Of a DNA stretch of 64,000 bases, positions 36,234 through 44,824 are shown in pieces. Each line of letters opens with the position of its first letter. The stretch's first letter is position 1. Origin of the DNA: Schlegelella_A sp036263655. Lineage in GTDB: Bacteria > Pseudomonadota > Gammaproteobacteria > Burkholderiales > Burkholderiaceae_C. The stretch lies in the NCBI GenBank assembly GCA_036263655.1, contig DATAGP010000050.1, positions 30,968 through 94,967 on the forward strand, read 5' to 3'. Under the pieces are notes generated by a model. That model was not told the DNA's origin, ran no database searches, and saw only the letters and a program-made list of their open reading frames with translations. A program made the position numbers and the translations under genes.

Positions 36234-37625
36234 TCAATACGCGTGCCGGTCGAAGAACAGTAGCCGGATGGTGCTGGCGATGATCCGCAGATCGAGCCCC
36301 AGCGACCAGTTCCGCAGGTACTGCAGATCGTATTCGACGCGAGTCCGCATCTTCTCGATGGTGTCGGTTTCGCCACGATGGCCGTTCACCTGGGCCCACC
36401 CGGTGATCCCGGGCTTGACCTTGTGGCGGACCATGTAGGCCTTGATGATCTGCCGGTACTCCTTGTTGTGCGTCACGGCGTGGGGTCGTGGCCCGACGAT
36501 GCTCATCGTGCCCTGGAGCACGTTGAAGAACTGCGGCAGCTCGTCGAGCGAGGTGCGGCGCAGGAATGCACCGAAGCGCGTGACGCGCTGGTCGTTGCGG
36601 GTCGCCTGACGAACCACGGCTCCGTTGTCCAGGGTCGTCATGGAACGAAACTTGTAGACGATGATCTCGCTGCCGTCGAGGCCATTGCGGCGCTGCTTGA
36701 AGATGACCGGCCCGGGAGAGCTGAGCTTGACGCCGATCGCGATCAGCAGCATCAGCGGCGAGATCAGGACGACGATGAGCGAGGCGAGCACGACATCGCT
36801 GACCCGCTTCACGAGCCGATTGGTGCCGGTGAACGGCGTCTCGCAGATGCCCACGATGGGCACCCCGTTCATGTCCTGCAGCCGCCCCTGGATGATGCTG
36901 ATGCCGAACACGTCGGGCACGAAGAAGAGCGACGCAGTCGTGCCTTGCAGCTGCTCGAGCAGCTCGACGATGCGTGGCTGCGAGCCGAGCGGCAAGGTGA
37001 TGTAGACCTCGCGGATGCCCTTGTCCGCGACGTATTCGGCGACCTCGCCGAGCGTCCCCAGCACCTGCGTCTTGGTCTCCACCTCGATCCGCCCGTCGCT
37101 GCGATCGTCGAAGTAGCCCACGAAGTCGACGCCGAAGCTACGGTCCGCCTCCAGCGCCTTGGCGACCTTGGCGCCCAGCGAGCTCGCGCCGACGACCACC
37201 GCCCTGCGGCGGGACTTCGGCCTGGCTGCATGGCGCTGCAGGACGACCTTGCCGAGCCCGTTGGCGAGCCACTGCAGGACAGGCGTCAGCACGCCCCAGG
37301 TCAGGAGCACATCGTTCTCGAAGTAGTGCAGGCTGCGCGTCGCGTAGCCGCACAGGGCCAGGATCGAGAGCAGGATGACCCAGGACGAGCCGATGTCGAC
37401 GGCTGCGCCGAGGAGGCTGTCGCGAAACCGGTTGCGGCCGGGAAAGGTGAGGGCGAGGACGAGCAGGCAGAGCGTGAGCGCGGGTCGATCCATGCGCTCC
37501 CCGTACGCCAGCGTGACGCAGACGAAGGTCAGCACCGTGATCCCGGGCTCGAGCAGCGCCGCGACGAGCGTCGTCACGGACTGGGGCGCGCTGAAGAAGG
37601 TTCGCTTGTGCGGGTCGTCGAACAT
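36234..37625 (-). CDS. Undecaprenyl-phosphate sugar phosphotransferase (WcaJ/WbaP type)
   Basis: A 463-residue polyprenyl-phosphate glycosyl-1-phosphate transferase that starts glycan synthesis on undecaprenyl phosphate. Four or five N-terminal helices (1-125) and a Rossmann-like middle domain (about 140-255; VVVGASSLGAKV) precede the catalytic domain. That domain has KRVSDVVLASLIVVLISPL membrane re-entry, PVIFKQRRNGLDG, VYKFRSM, LRRTSLDELPQFFNVL (catalytic Asp-Glu) and SIVGPRPHA. An ATG at 37625 is used rather than the TTG one codon upstream. It is the probable first enzyme of the whole locus. Confidence 0.93.
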   Translation of the reverse strand: MFDDPHKRTFFSAPQSVTTLVAALLEPGITVLTFVCVTLAYGERMDRPALTLCLLVLALTFPGRNRFRDSLLGAAVDIGSSWVILLSILALCGYATRSLHYFENDVLLTWGVLTPVLQWLANGLGKVVLQRHAARPKSRRRAVVVGASSLGAKVAKALEADRSFGVDFVGYFDDRSDGRIEVETKTQVLGTLGEVAEYVADKGIREVYITLPLGSQPRIVELLEQLQGTTASLFFVPDVFGISIIQGRLQDMNGVPIVGICETPFTGTNRLVKRVSDVVLASLIVVLISPLMLLIAIGVKLSSPGPVIFKQRRNGLDGSEIIVYKFRSMTTLDNGAVVRQATRNDQRVTRFGAFLRRTSLDELPQFFNVLQGTMSIVGPRPHAVTHNKEYRQIIKAYMVRHKVKPGITGWAQVNGHRGETDTIEKMRTRVEYDLQYLRNWSLGLDLRIIASTIRLLFFDRHAY

Positions 37626-37776
37626 CAACTGGGGGAAAAAGGTAAGTCGATGATCGTCAGATCGACGGAGGCAGGCGGGTCAACCTGTCTTCCGAAGGTG
37701 TCTTGGCCTCCGCATGAACCTGATGACTGGGCGACCCCGGCAAGCCCGATCGGCGACCTTCGACGTCTCGGAACCG

Positions 37777-38454
37777 TTACACGACGTGTTCCTGGGCTCG
37801 CCGACCCCGGCCGAAGAGACCCAGGCGCTGTGCCTCCAGGGCAGCTTCCGCGCGCGAGCTCACGTTGAGCTTGCGATAGATCTGCTTCACGTAGTCGGAG
37901 ATCGTGTGCCGCGACAGCTCGAGCTGCACCGCGATCTCGGGCAGCGTGTACCCCTTCGCGACGCGCAGGAGAACCTCGTTCTCGCGGTCGGTGAGCGACA
38001 CGTGCGGGATGTTCTTGGGCCGCCCGCGCTGCGACGACCGCGAGGCGAAATGCGCCATGACGCGCCGGGCAATCGCCGGCGACAGCGGCGGTTCCCCCTG
38101 GCTCATGCGCCGGAACTGGTCGACGATGACTGCCGCTGCCTGGTCCTTGAGCAGGTAGCCGAAGGCGCCGGCCTGCAGGGCGGGAAACAGGTGGTCGTCG
38201 TCGTCGTGGATGGTGACGACCACCGCTTGCGCCTGCGGCTGCGCTTCGCGGAGCGCGGCAACGACGTCGACGCCGGAGCCGTCCGGCAGGCCGAGGTCGA
38301 TGAGCGCGATGTTGACCGGAACCTTGGCGATGATCGCGAGCGCCGCGTTGACCCGGGCAGCGTCGTGGACGACGGCGTCCGGGAAGACCTGAGCGATCTG
38401 CACCTTGAGCCAGGCGCTGGCTTCCGGGATGTCTTCCAACAGCAAGATGTTCAT
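37777..38454 (-). CDS. LuxR/NarL-type response regulator
   Basis: A 225-residue two-component regulator. The receiver domain has Glu7/Asp8, phospho-acceptor Asp53 (ALIDLGLPDG), Thr81 and Lys103 (GYLLKDQ). The C-terminal LuxR helix-turn-helix (about 160-215) reads LTDRENEVLLRVAKGYTLPEIAVQLELSRHTISDYVKQIY in two stretches of fewer than 20 residues each side of its centre. It is encoded after the sensor kinase and immediately before the priming transferase on the same strand, so it likely controls exopolysaccharide expression. The ATG at 38454 excludes an unrelated 29-residue extension. Confidence 0.93.
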   Translation of the reverse strand: MNILLLEDIPEASAWLKVQIAQVFPDAVVHDAARVNAALAIIAKVPVNIALIDLGLPDGSGVDVVAALREAQPQAQAVVVTIHDDDDHLFPALQAGAFGYLLKDQAAAVIVDQFRRMSQGEPPLSPAIARRVMAHFASRSSQRGRPKNIPHVSLTDRENEVLLRVAKGYTLPEIAVQLELSRHTISDYVKQIYRKLNVSSRAEAALEAQRLGLFGRGRRAQEHVV

Positions 38455-38628
38455 CGCGACCCTCCTCATGCTCCAACGCGCTGCTTCGCGGGGCGGCAGA
38501 CGGAACTGTCCGAAGAAAACCAGTGGCAACTTGCATGCCACAGCATCTCCGACCGCCTGGGACTCTGGTGGAGACCAGAATCAGCGCACGTCGCATCCTA
38601 GCAAGGCACGGGTCGCCGTTGGGCGACC

Positions 38629-40506
38629 CTAGAGGGGCACCGTGAGCGAAATCACGACCCCCGAACCGGGCCTGGATTCGACTAGGCACTGGCCGTCGAT
38701 CTTCTTCGCCCGACGCTTCATCGTCGACATCCCCTGGCCTCGTTGCAGGTCGGACGAGATGCCGCTGCCGTTGTCGCGCACCGTCACGTGGAGGGTCCGT
38801 CCGGCGACCCGGCAACGGACCTCGCATCGGGTGGCTCCGCTGTGTTTGATGACGTTGCTGACGGACTCCCGGAGGATGCGCGTCACCTGCATGAAGACGC
38901 GTGCCGACAGGGTGTCGGCGATCGCTTCCTCGGGGTTCGACCAGAGTGCCTTGATCTTGGCCTCGCCGAGCCGGGTCATGATCTCGGCCCGCCAGTCGGC
39001 GAGCGCTTCGTCGAGACGGACGGCCTTGCCTGCCAGCCCGCGAACGGAGAGGCGCATCTCCTCTAGGGCCTCGCGGGCGAGCTGGGGAATCCGCGACGGG
39101 TCGCTGGTGTGCACGATGGTCAGCAGCTTGGCGCCGAGGTCGTCGTGCAGATCCGAGGCGATCCGCTTGCGCTCCTGTTCGGTGAACTGCTCGACGCGCT
39201 GGGCAGTGAGCTGTTCGACGCGCGCGGCGGTCGATTCCTCGATGCGCGTCTCGAGGTGCTGCAGCTGGGCCGCAAGCCGGTTCCGGTCGACCACCGTCTC
39301 TCGCAAGGCACGGGCGAACATCAGAAACAGGCGGCTTCCCACATAGATGAGCAGGATCGGCATCACCCACTCGCCGATCGAGTACGGAACGGGCTCGACG
39401 GCACCCCATTGCACGCCGAGCTCGAAGAGGAGGGTCGCGAGGCCGAAGGCGATGGTGAGCGCCATGGGACCGAGGTCGTGCGGACGCTGGCGCCGCGTCA
39501 CGATCAGGTAGATCGCCATCACGCAGGCGAGCTCCAGGGACAGGAGCACGTACCAGACGTTGGCCACCAGGAAGAGCCGGTCCGGTCCGGCCAGGACGAG
39601 TGACAGCGGCAGAGCCACCCACTGCACCGCAATCAGGTTCTCGATGCTTCGTGAGCGCAAACCGGCGAAGCTCAGGAAGAACTGCACGGCGCAGGCGAGA
39701 AGAAGCGCCCATGCCGAACAGAACATGAACTCGGTGACGCTGTTCTGCCACGGCAGGTCAACCGACCACAGCGCCAGGGACATGGCTGCCCAGCCGAGGC
39801 AAAGCCACCCGAAGTACGAGAAATAGACTTCGCGCGGGTGCAGCCAGCCGACGGCCACCATCAGGCAACCCAGGCCGATGAGGAGCAGGCTGCTGCCGCG
39901 CAGCCAGGTCGGCTCCCAGAAGAGCCGTCCTGCATGCGCGGTCGCGAGCGACGACTGCAGCCCGAGCTCGATCGCGGAAAGTCCGCCCGATCGACGCAGC
40001 GATCCCACGCGTTCGAGAGGATGGCCCTGCACGCGCAGGTCGAGGACGTTGCCTTGGGCATTGAGCAGCGCAGGCGGCAGCGCGATCACCTGAGCGCGGC
40101 CGCAGTTGCGGGTGACCGGCTCCTGCATCCTCCCGCCGCTGTAGATGAGGCTGCCGTTCAGGAACACCTGTGCGTTCGTGCAGGCGCGCTCGATGTAGAG
40201 CGCCAGGAGCTCGCCCGGCAACGTGGTCTCGGCGAACCTGAAGCTTGTCCGGTACCAAATGCTGCCTTCGTGCAGCGGGTGGGTCAGGAACCAGTAGTCG
40301 GGAAGCGATACGCGACGCACAGGGGCGCCGGCGGGGAAGGCTTGCCCGGTGCCGGCTGCGACGAGTGCCGAGTCGATGCGAGGCGCGGGTGCGGTCGCCG
40401 GCTGCGAACCGGACGTCGAGATCATCGCCAGCATGGCGAGGATCGCGAGCAGCACGAGCCCGGTCACCCGACGGGTCGCACGACGGAAGCGGGAGCTCAC
40501 ATGCAT
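38629..40506 (-). CDS. 7TM sensor histidine kinase (NarL-partner type)
   Basis: A 625-residue inner-membrane kinase. A signal/anchor helix (about 13-33) is followed by a periplasmic jelly-roll-like domain (about 50-185; SIWYRTSFRFAETTLPGE), then about seven helices (200-400), the 7TMR-DISM layout. A coiled-coil leads to the HisKA_3 box with phospho-accepting His454 (RKRIASDLHDDLG), and an HATPase domain with N-box Asn551 (RESVSNVIKH) and DNGSG. It is the natural partner of the LuxR-type regulator encoded next to it. The periplasmic fold suggests carbohydrate or small-molecule sensing, which is inference. Confidence 0.92.
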   Translation of the reverse strand: MHVSSRFRRATRRVTGLVLLAILAMLAMISTSGSQPATAPAPRIDSALVAAGTGQAFPAGAPVRRVSLPDYWFLTHPLHEGSIWYRTSFRFAETTLPGELLALYIERACTNAQVFLNGSLIYSGGRMQEPVTRNCGRAQVIALPPALLNAQGNVLDLRVQGHPLERVGSLRRSGGLSAIELGLQSSLATAHAGRLFWEPTWLRGSSLLLIGLGCLMVAVGWLHPREVYFSYFGWLCLGWAAMSLALWSVDLPWQNSVTEFMFCSAWALLLACAVQFFLSFAGLRSRSIENLIAVQWVALPLSLVLAGPDRLFLVANVWYVLLSLELACVMAIYLIVTRRQRPHDLGPMALTIAFGLATLLFELGVQWGAVEPVPYSIGEWVMPILLIYVGSRLFLMFARALRETVVDRNRLAAQLQHLETRIEESTAARVEQLTAQRVEQFTEQERKRIASDLHDDLGAKLLTIVHTSDPSRIPQLAREALEEMRLSVRGLAGKAVRLDEALADWRAEIMTRLGEAKIKALWSNPEEAIADTLSARVFMQVTRILRESVSNVIKHSGATRCEVRCRVAGRTLHVTVRDNGSGISSDLQRGQGMSTMKRRAKKIDGQCLVESRPGSGVVISLTVPL

Positions 40507-40591
40507 GAAGATCGATTCTGCCGTGGCCCCTCCGCTCGCAGACGAGTGTGGCGCCGCCGCCCCCCGCGCCGGCGAAATATGGACGAAGAAA

Positions 40592-40625
40592 AGCCCGGAC
40601 CGGCCGGGTGGCCGGCCGCCGGGCT
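40592..40625 (-). terminator. Rho-independent terminator of the PEP-CTERM gene
   Basis: On the minus strand a long GC-rich stem (AGCCCGG pairing with CCGGGCT, and inside it GGCCGG with CCGGCC) is followed by TTTTCTT. It begins 16 bases after the PEP-CTERM stop and separates that gene from the sensor kinase. Confidence 0.75.
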
Positions 40626-40641
40626 CGCCGTAAGGTCTTGC

Positions 40642-41295
40642 TTAGGCCGAGCGCTGCTTGCGGCGACGGGCGATGAAGCCGATGGCGCCCAGACCTGCCA
40701 TCATCAGCGCGTAGGTCTCGGGCTCAGGGATCGGGGTGGTCGAGAACTGAGTTGTCTCGAATGCGTCGATGCTGCTCGCGAACGTCGCCGACGTGATCAT
40801 CGTGCCGGCGGAGGCGACGAACTGGACGTACTGGTTGAAGCTCTGATCCCCGTTCTGGACCGGAAATCCCAGCGACGCCGTCGTGAAGACGTAGTCAACG
40901 CTGAGGTTGTCGCGAAGCGTCAGCGAGTTGTAGGTGTCCGGTGAACCCCACAGCAAGCTGAGGTAGGACGTGCCACCCACGAACGTCATCACCGCAGGGC
41001 TGGTGCTGCTGGGACCGGCCGCGAGGAACGGAACGCCCGGCAGAACGTCGTCGGCGAACTGCATGTCCGTCGCGTAGATCGTGCCGCCCACGATGGTGGC
41101 CACAGGCGTCGCCAGCGGGCCAAGCGCGCAGTTGTTGCCGGCTGGCGCAGACACGCAGGGCTGTCCGAAGGTCTCTGTCGTGAGCGGGATCAGGGGACCG
41201 CCCGGGCCCGCGGCAAGCGAGCCGGTGACGACGGCCTGCGCGCTGAACGACGCGGCGAGAGCCGCTGAAGCGAGTACTGTTCCTACGAGTTTCAT
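40642..41295 (-). CDS. PEP-CTERM sorting-domain protein
   Basis: A 217-residue secreted protein with an N-terminal signal peptide (ending AQAV) and a C-terminal sorting signal: PEP at 190-192, a hydrophobic helix (YALMMAGLGAIGFIA) and a basic tail RRRKQR. This is the recognition signal of exosortases. The mature body (about 22-185) is a Thr/Ser/Gly-rich, probably beta-rich domain with one Cys pair (QPCV, NNCA). It is the only PEP-CTERM protein in the window and so the likely local substrate of XrtB. A good AAGGAAG ribosome site precedes the ATG. It has its own terminator. Confidence 0.93.
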   Translation of the reverse strand: MKLVGTVLASAALAASFSAQAVVTGSLAAGPGGPLIPLTTETFGQPCVSAPAGNNCALGPLATPVATIVGGTIYATDMQFADDVLPGVPFLAAGPSSTSPAVMTFVGGTSYLSLLWGSPDTYNSLTLRDNLSVDYVFTTASLGFPVQNGDQSFNQYVQFVASAGTMITSATFASSIDAFETTQFSTTPIPEPETYALMMAGLGAIGFIARRRKQRSA

Positions 41296-41471
41296 AATCT
41301 TCCTTAAAAGGTGACGACGCAGTTCCCTGGGATCAAGACGACGCTCGCCCCTTCGAGTGATGTATTGGAGCCGGTGTTACGGTACTTCCCAACCCCGTGA
41401 TCGAGGGGTCTCTTGTAGGAAAGGACGAAGCGAGGGCTAATGTCCCTCACCTCTTGACAACATCTACTGAC

Positions 41472-42689
41472 GTGACTTCCGCCCCGCCTGTTTCAATTTA
41501 CGAGATCCAGCGCGCGGCGACGCGTCTACAGGGCGACGTCCTCGAGACCCCGTGCCTGCCCTCGCGGACGCTCTCCGAGATCTGCGGCTGCGACATCTTC
41601 CTGAAGTTCGAGAACCTGCAGTTCACGGCTTCCTTCAAGGAACGAGGCGCGTTGAACCGAATGGCCCAGCTGACGCCGGCGGAGCGCACGGCGGGTGTCC
41701 TGGCGATCTCCGCCGGCAACCACGCCCAGGCCGTGGCGTACCACGCGCAGCGGATGGGCATCGCCGCGACCATCGTCATGCCGCGTTTCGCGTCGTCGTT
41801 GAAGGTCGAGAACACGCGGGGCTTCGGTGCCGAGGTGGTCCTTCAGGGCGATACGTTCGAGGATGCACGTGTGACTGGCCTTGAGCTGGCCGCGAAGCGT
41901 GGACTTACCTTGGTACACCCCTTCGACGACCCGGCCGTCATCGCCGGCCAAGGCACGGTGGCGCTCGAGATGCTCAGCCAGCAACCGACGCTCGAGGTGC
42001 TGGTGGTGCCGATCGGCGGCGGCGGGCTCATCGCCGGCATGGCGACGGCGGCCCGGGCCCTGCGGCCGGACATCGGCCTGGTGGGCGTCCAGGCAGAGCG
42101 GTTCCCTGCTGCCTGGAATGCGCTGCACGGCGAGCGACGCGAGAGCCGGCAGGCGACCATCGCCGATGGCATCGGCGTCAAGTCCACCGGCGAGCTGACG
42201 CTGCCCATCATCCGCGACCTCGTGGACGACGTCCTCCTGGTCTCCGAGGAAGACGTGGAAACCGCCATCCTGATGCTCCTGGAGATCGAGAAGACCGTGG
42301 TCGAAGGAGCGGGAGCGGTCGGATTGGCGGCCGTCCTCAACGACCGGCAGCGGTTTGCCGGACGCAAGGTCGGCCTGGTCCTTTGCGGCGGCAACATCGA
42401 GCCGCTGGTGCTCGCCGAGATCATCGAGCGCGGGATGGTGCGCTCCGGGCGGCTGGCACGCCTGCGCATCGACATTCGCGACGTGCCCGGCGCCCTGGCG
42501 GAGGTGGCGAGGCTCCTGGCCGGCCTGGGTGCCAACATCGACGAGGTGCAGCACCAGCGGGCGTTCAGCTCGCTGTCGGTGGAACGGGTCCAGATCGAGG
42601 TCGTCGTGCGGACGCGCGGCGTCGCCCACGTGCAGAGCATCCTGGAGGCGCTGCGCCAGGAGGGTTACGACGCCGAGCGGATCGGCTGA
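41472..42689 (+). CDS. Threonine ammonia-lyase (threonine dehydratase)
   Basis: PLP-dependent enzyme deaminating threonine (or serine) to 2-oxobutyrate (or pyruvate). The 405-residue protein has the PLP-lysine motif SFKERGA (Lys56), SAGNHAQAVAY, the glycine-rich phosphate loop GGGGLIAG and a C-terminal ACT domain (about 330-405; RLRIDIRDVPGALAEVARLL), as in the catabolic/short-form enzymes. The GTG at 41472 gives the family start; the in-frame GTG at 41397 would add 25 unrelated residues. A TAATGT hexamer at 41438-41443 with TTGTAG 19 bases before it could be a weak promoter. A strong promoter follows the gene. Confidence 0.9.
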   Translation: MTSAPPVSIYEIQRAATRLQGDVLETPCLPSRTLSEICGCDIFLKFENLQFTASFKERGALNRMAQLTPAERTAGVLAISAGNHAQAVAYHAQRMGIAATIVMPRFASSLKVENTRGFGAEVVLQGDTFEDARVTGLELAAKRGLTLVHPFDDPAVIAGQGTVALEMLSQQPTLEVLVVPIGGGGLIAGMATAARALRPDIGLVGVQAERFPAAWNALHGERRESRQATIADGIGVKSTGELTLPIIRDLVDDVLLVSEEDVETAILMLLEIEKTVVEGAGAVGLAAVLNDRQRFAGRKVGLVLCGGNIEPLVLAEIIERGMVRSGRLARLRIDIRDVPGALAEVARLLAGLGANIDEVQHQRAFSSLSVERVQIEVVVRTRGVAHVQSILEALRQEGYDAERIG

Positions 42690-42693
42690 ATGC

Positions 42694-42722
42694 TTGACAA
42701 CTAAACGATCGGCGGCTAATGT
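42694..42722 (+). promoter_or_regulatory. Strong sigma70-type promoter
   Basis: TTGACA (42694-42699), a 17-base spacer and TAATGT (42717-42722) form a near-consensus promoter in the gap between the threonine dehydratase and the octopine-type dehydrogenase. Transcription would begin near 42729. It probably drives the operon through the TRAP transporter. Confidence 0.65.
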
Positions 42723-42750
42723 GGCCCGTACGCAACATGGGACGGGCAGC

Positions 42751-43824
42751 TTGAAGATCGCGGTACTCGGCGGAGGCAACGGCTCGCTGGCCGCCGCCGC
42801 GGATCTGGCCGAGGCCGGTCACGAGGTGCGGCTGTGGCGGCGCGACCGGGCGGGCTTGCAGAGCCTGCTCGACGCCGGCGGGATCACCTTGAAGGACGCC
42901 GACGGGGTGCGGCGGGTCCCGCTCGCCGCAGCGACGCCCGATATCGCCAGTGCCGTGCGCGGAGCGGAGCTCGTGCTGGTCCCCAACCCCGCGACCGCGC
43001 AGGCCGACATCGCCGGGCTGCTGGCGCCCCACCTCGAGGATGGCCAGGTCGTGTTCCTGCCGCCCGGCACCTTCGGCAGCTTCGTCATGTCGCGTCAGGT
43101 CCGGGCGCACGGCAGCCGCGCCGAGGTGGCGTGGGCCGAGACCGGAACGCTGCCGTACCTGGCCCGCAAGCACGGCGAAGCCGAGATCAACGTCACCGTC
43201 CGCGCGGTCCGCCTGCCGACGGGCGTCTTTCCGCTCCGTCGTGCGGATCACGCGCTGGCGGTGATCCGCCGCGCCTATTTGAGCGTGCACGGCTGCGGCG
43301 ATGCGCTGTCCGGCGCGCTGATGAACGCCGGTCCGGTCATCCACCCGCCGCTGATGGTCCTGAACGCCGCGCCGCTGCAGCATTTCGAGCGCTGGGACAT
43401 CCACGACGAAGGCACGCAGCCGGCGGTTCGCGCGGTGACCGGCGCCCTTGACGCGGAGCGCATCGCGGTTCGTGAAGCCCTCGGCTTTCCGGCGCCGCAC
43501 TACCCCCTGTCGGACCACTACGAGAACGACCGGTGGATGTATGGCGACGCGCACAAGCAGCTCGTCAAGTCGGGCGACTGGCGCGAGCACATCGACCTGG
43601 TGACGCACCGCTACGTCACCGAGGACATCGAGCTCGGCCTGTCGTTCCTGGCGTCCGTCGCGCGCTGGTCCGGCGTCGAGGCGCCGGTCGCGCACGGCCT
43701 GCTCGCCGTCGCCGGCGCATTCGTCGGCCGCGATCTGATCCGCGGGCCGCGCACGCTCGACGCTCTGGGCTTGGCCGGTCTCGACCGGGCCGCGCTGGCC
43801 GGGCTGCTCACGGAAGGCGAGTAG
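42751..43824 (+). CDS. NAD(P)-dependent octopine/nopaline-dehydrogenase-family enzyme
   Basis: A 357-residue dehydrogenase. The N-terminal nucleotide fold begins KIAVLGGGNGSLAAAADLAEAG, and the C-terminal substrate domain has MNAGPVIHPPLMVLN and the HYENDRWMYGDAH stretch of the octopine/nopaline dehydrogenase family, which interconverts 2-oxo acids and N-substituted amino acids or acts on other 2-hydroxy acids. The TTG at 42751 is chosen because the promoter -10 box covers the other in-frame start (GTG 42721); GGGACGGG just upstream may serve as ribosome site. It is followed after 3 bases by the next dehydrogenase. Confidence 0.8.
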   Translation: MKIAVLGGGNGSLAAAADLAEAGHEVRLWRRDRAGLQSLLDAGGITLKDADGVRRVPLAAATPDIASAVRGAELVLVPNPATAQADIAGLLAPHLEDGQVVFLPPGTFGSFVMSRQVRAHGSRAEVAWAETGTLPYLARKHGEAEINVTVRAVRLPTGVFPLRRADHALAVIRRAYLSVHGCGDALSGALMNAGPVIHPPLMVLNAAPLQHFERWDIHDEGTQPAVRAVTGALDAERIAVREALGFPAPHYPLSDHYENDRWMYGDAHKQLVKSGDWREHIDLVTHRYVTEDIELGLSFLASVARWSGVEAPVAHGLLAVAGAFVGRDLIRGPRTLDALGLAGLDRAALAGLLTEGE

Positions 43825-43827
43825 GGC

Positions 43828-44814
43828 GTGGCCCGATTCGTCGCCGTCGGCGCGGGACGCATGGGCCGGGGCATCGCCATCGCATTCGCCTACGCCGGGC
43901 ACCGCGTGGCCGTGCTCGACCTGCGCGAGCGCCCCGCCGGTGCCTGGGCGACGCTGCGCGCCGACGCCGAAGCCGAGGTCCGCGCCAGCCTCGATGCCCT
44001 GGCGCAGCTCGGCGCCATCCGTGCCGACCAGGTCGACGCCATCGCCGCGCGTGTCGACTACGCGGAGGCCGCCCGAGCGCCCGCCGTGCTCGCCGCTGCC
44101 GAGCTCGTGTTCGAAGGCGTGACCGAGACGCTGGACGCCAAGCGCGAGGCTCTTGCGCAGATCGGCCGCCACTGCAGCGCCAGCGCAATCCTCGCGTCGA
44201 CCACCAGCAGCATCCCCGTGACCTCGCTGGCCGCGTTCGTTCCCGAGCCGAGCCGTTTCCTGAACGTGCACTGGCTCAACCCGGCGTACCTGATCCCGGT
44301 CGTCGAGCTGAGCGTCCACGCTGGCACGGATGCTGCTGTCGTCGAGCGCTGCAAGGCGCTGATGGCGTCGATCGGCAAGGTGCCGGTGGTCTGCGGGCCG
44401 GCCCCCGGCTACATCGTGCCCCGGCTGCAGGCACTGGTGATGAACGAGGCGGCACGGATGATCGAGGAAGGCGCCGCCACGGCGGAAGAGATCGACAAGG
44501 CGACCCGGTTCGGCATGGGCCTGCGCTTCGCCGCGATCGGCGTGGTCGAGTTCATCGACTTCGGCGGCAGCGACATCCTCCATCACGCCAGCCGCGAGAT
44601 GGCGGCCTCGCTCGACGCCGGCCGCTACCGCGCCCCCGACATCGTCGGCCGCATGGTCGACAGCGGCCGCCTGGGGGTGAAGACCGGCGCGGGCTTCTAC
44701 GACTATGCGGGGCGCGACATCGCGGCCTATCGTGGCGACGTCCTCGCGCGCACCCTGGCCCAGCTCGAGCGCGCCGGCCTCTGGCGCCCGGCGTCGGATC
44801 ACACATTGCCCTGA
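43828..44814 (+). CDS. 3-hydroxyacyl-CoA dehydrogenase family protein
   Basis: A 328-residue NAD-dependent enzyme. It has the FAD/NAD-type fold GAGRMGRGIAIAFAYAGH, ELVFEGVTET, and NVHWLNPAYLIPVVEL, equivalent to the catalytic His region of 3-hydroxybutyryl-CoA dehydrogenase. PGYIVPRLQALVMNEA and RFGMGLRFAAIG belong to the C-terminal domain. It probably oxidises a hydroxyacyl intermediate of the substrate imported by the adjacent TRAP system. Some family members act on free hydroxy acids or carnitine. The GTG start is 3 bases after its neighbour. Confidence 0.85.
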   Translation: MARFVAVGAGRMGRGIAIAFAYAGHRVAVLDLRERPAGAWATLRADAEAEVRASLDALAQLGAIRADQVDAIAARVDYAEAARAPAVLAAAELVFEGVTETLDAKREALAQIGRHCSASAILASTTSSIPVTSLAAFVPEPSRFLNVHWLNPAYLIPVVELSVHAGTDAAVVERCKALMASIGKVPVVCGPAPGYIVPRLQALVMNEAARMIEEGAATAEEIDKATRFGMGLRFAAIGVVEFIDFGGSDILHHASREMAASLDAGRYRAPDIVGRMVDSGRLGVKTGAGFYDYAGRDIAAYRGDVLARTLAQLERAGLWRPASDHTLP

Positions 44815-44824
44815 AGGAGAGCCC

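Noticed and set aside
37646..37666. GTCGAT/ATCGAC palindrome before the priming transferase as a response-regulator site
   Set aside because: Only 6-bp arms with a 9-base gap and no second copy at other genes of the locus that I could find.
41454..41459. TTGACA before the threonine dehydratase start
   Set aside because: No -10 box lies 16-18 bases downstream; the sequence there is inside the coding region.
42721..42723. GTG as start of the octopine-type dehydrogenase
   Set aside because: It falls within the -10 element of the strong promoter, so the transcript would not contain it.
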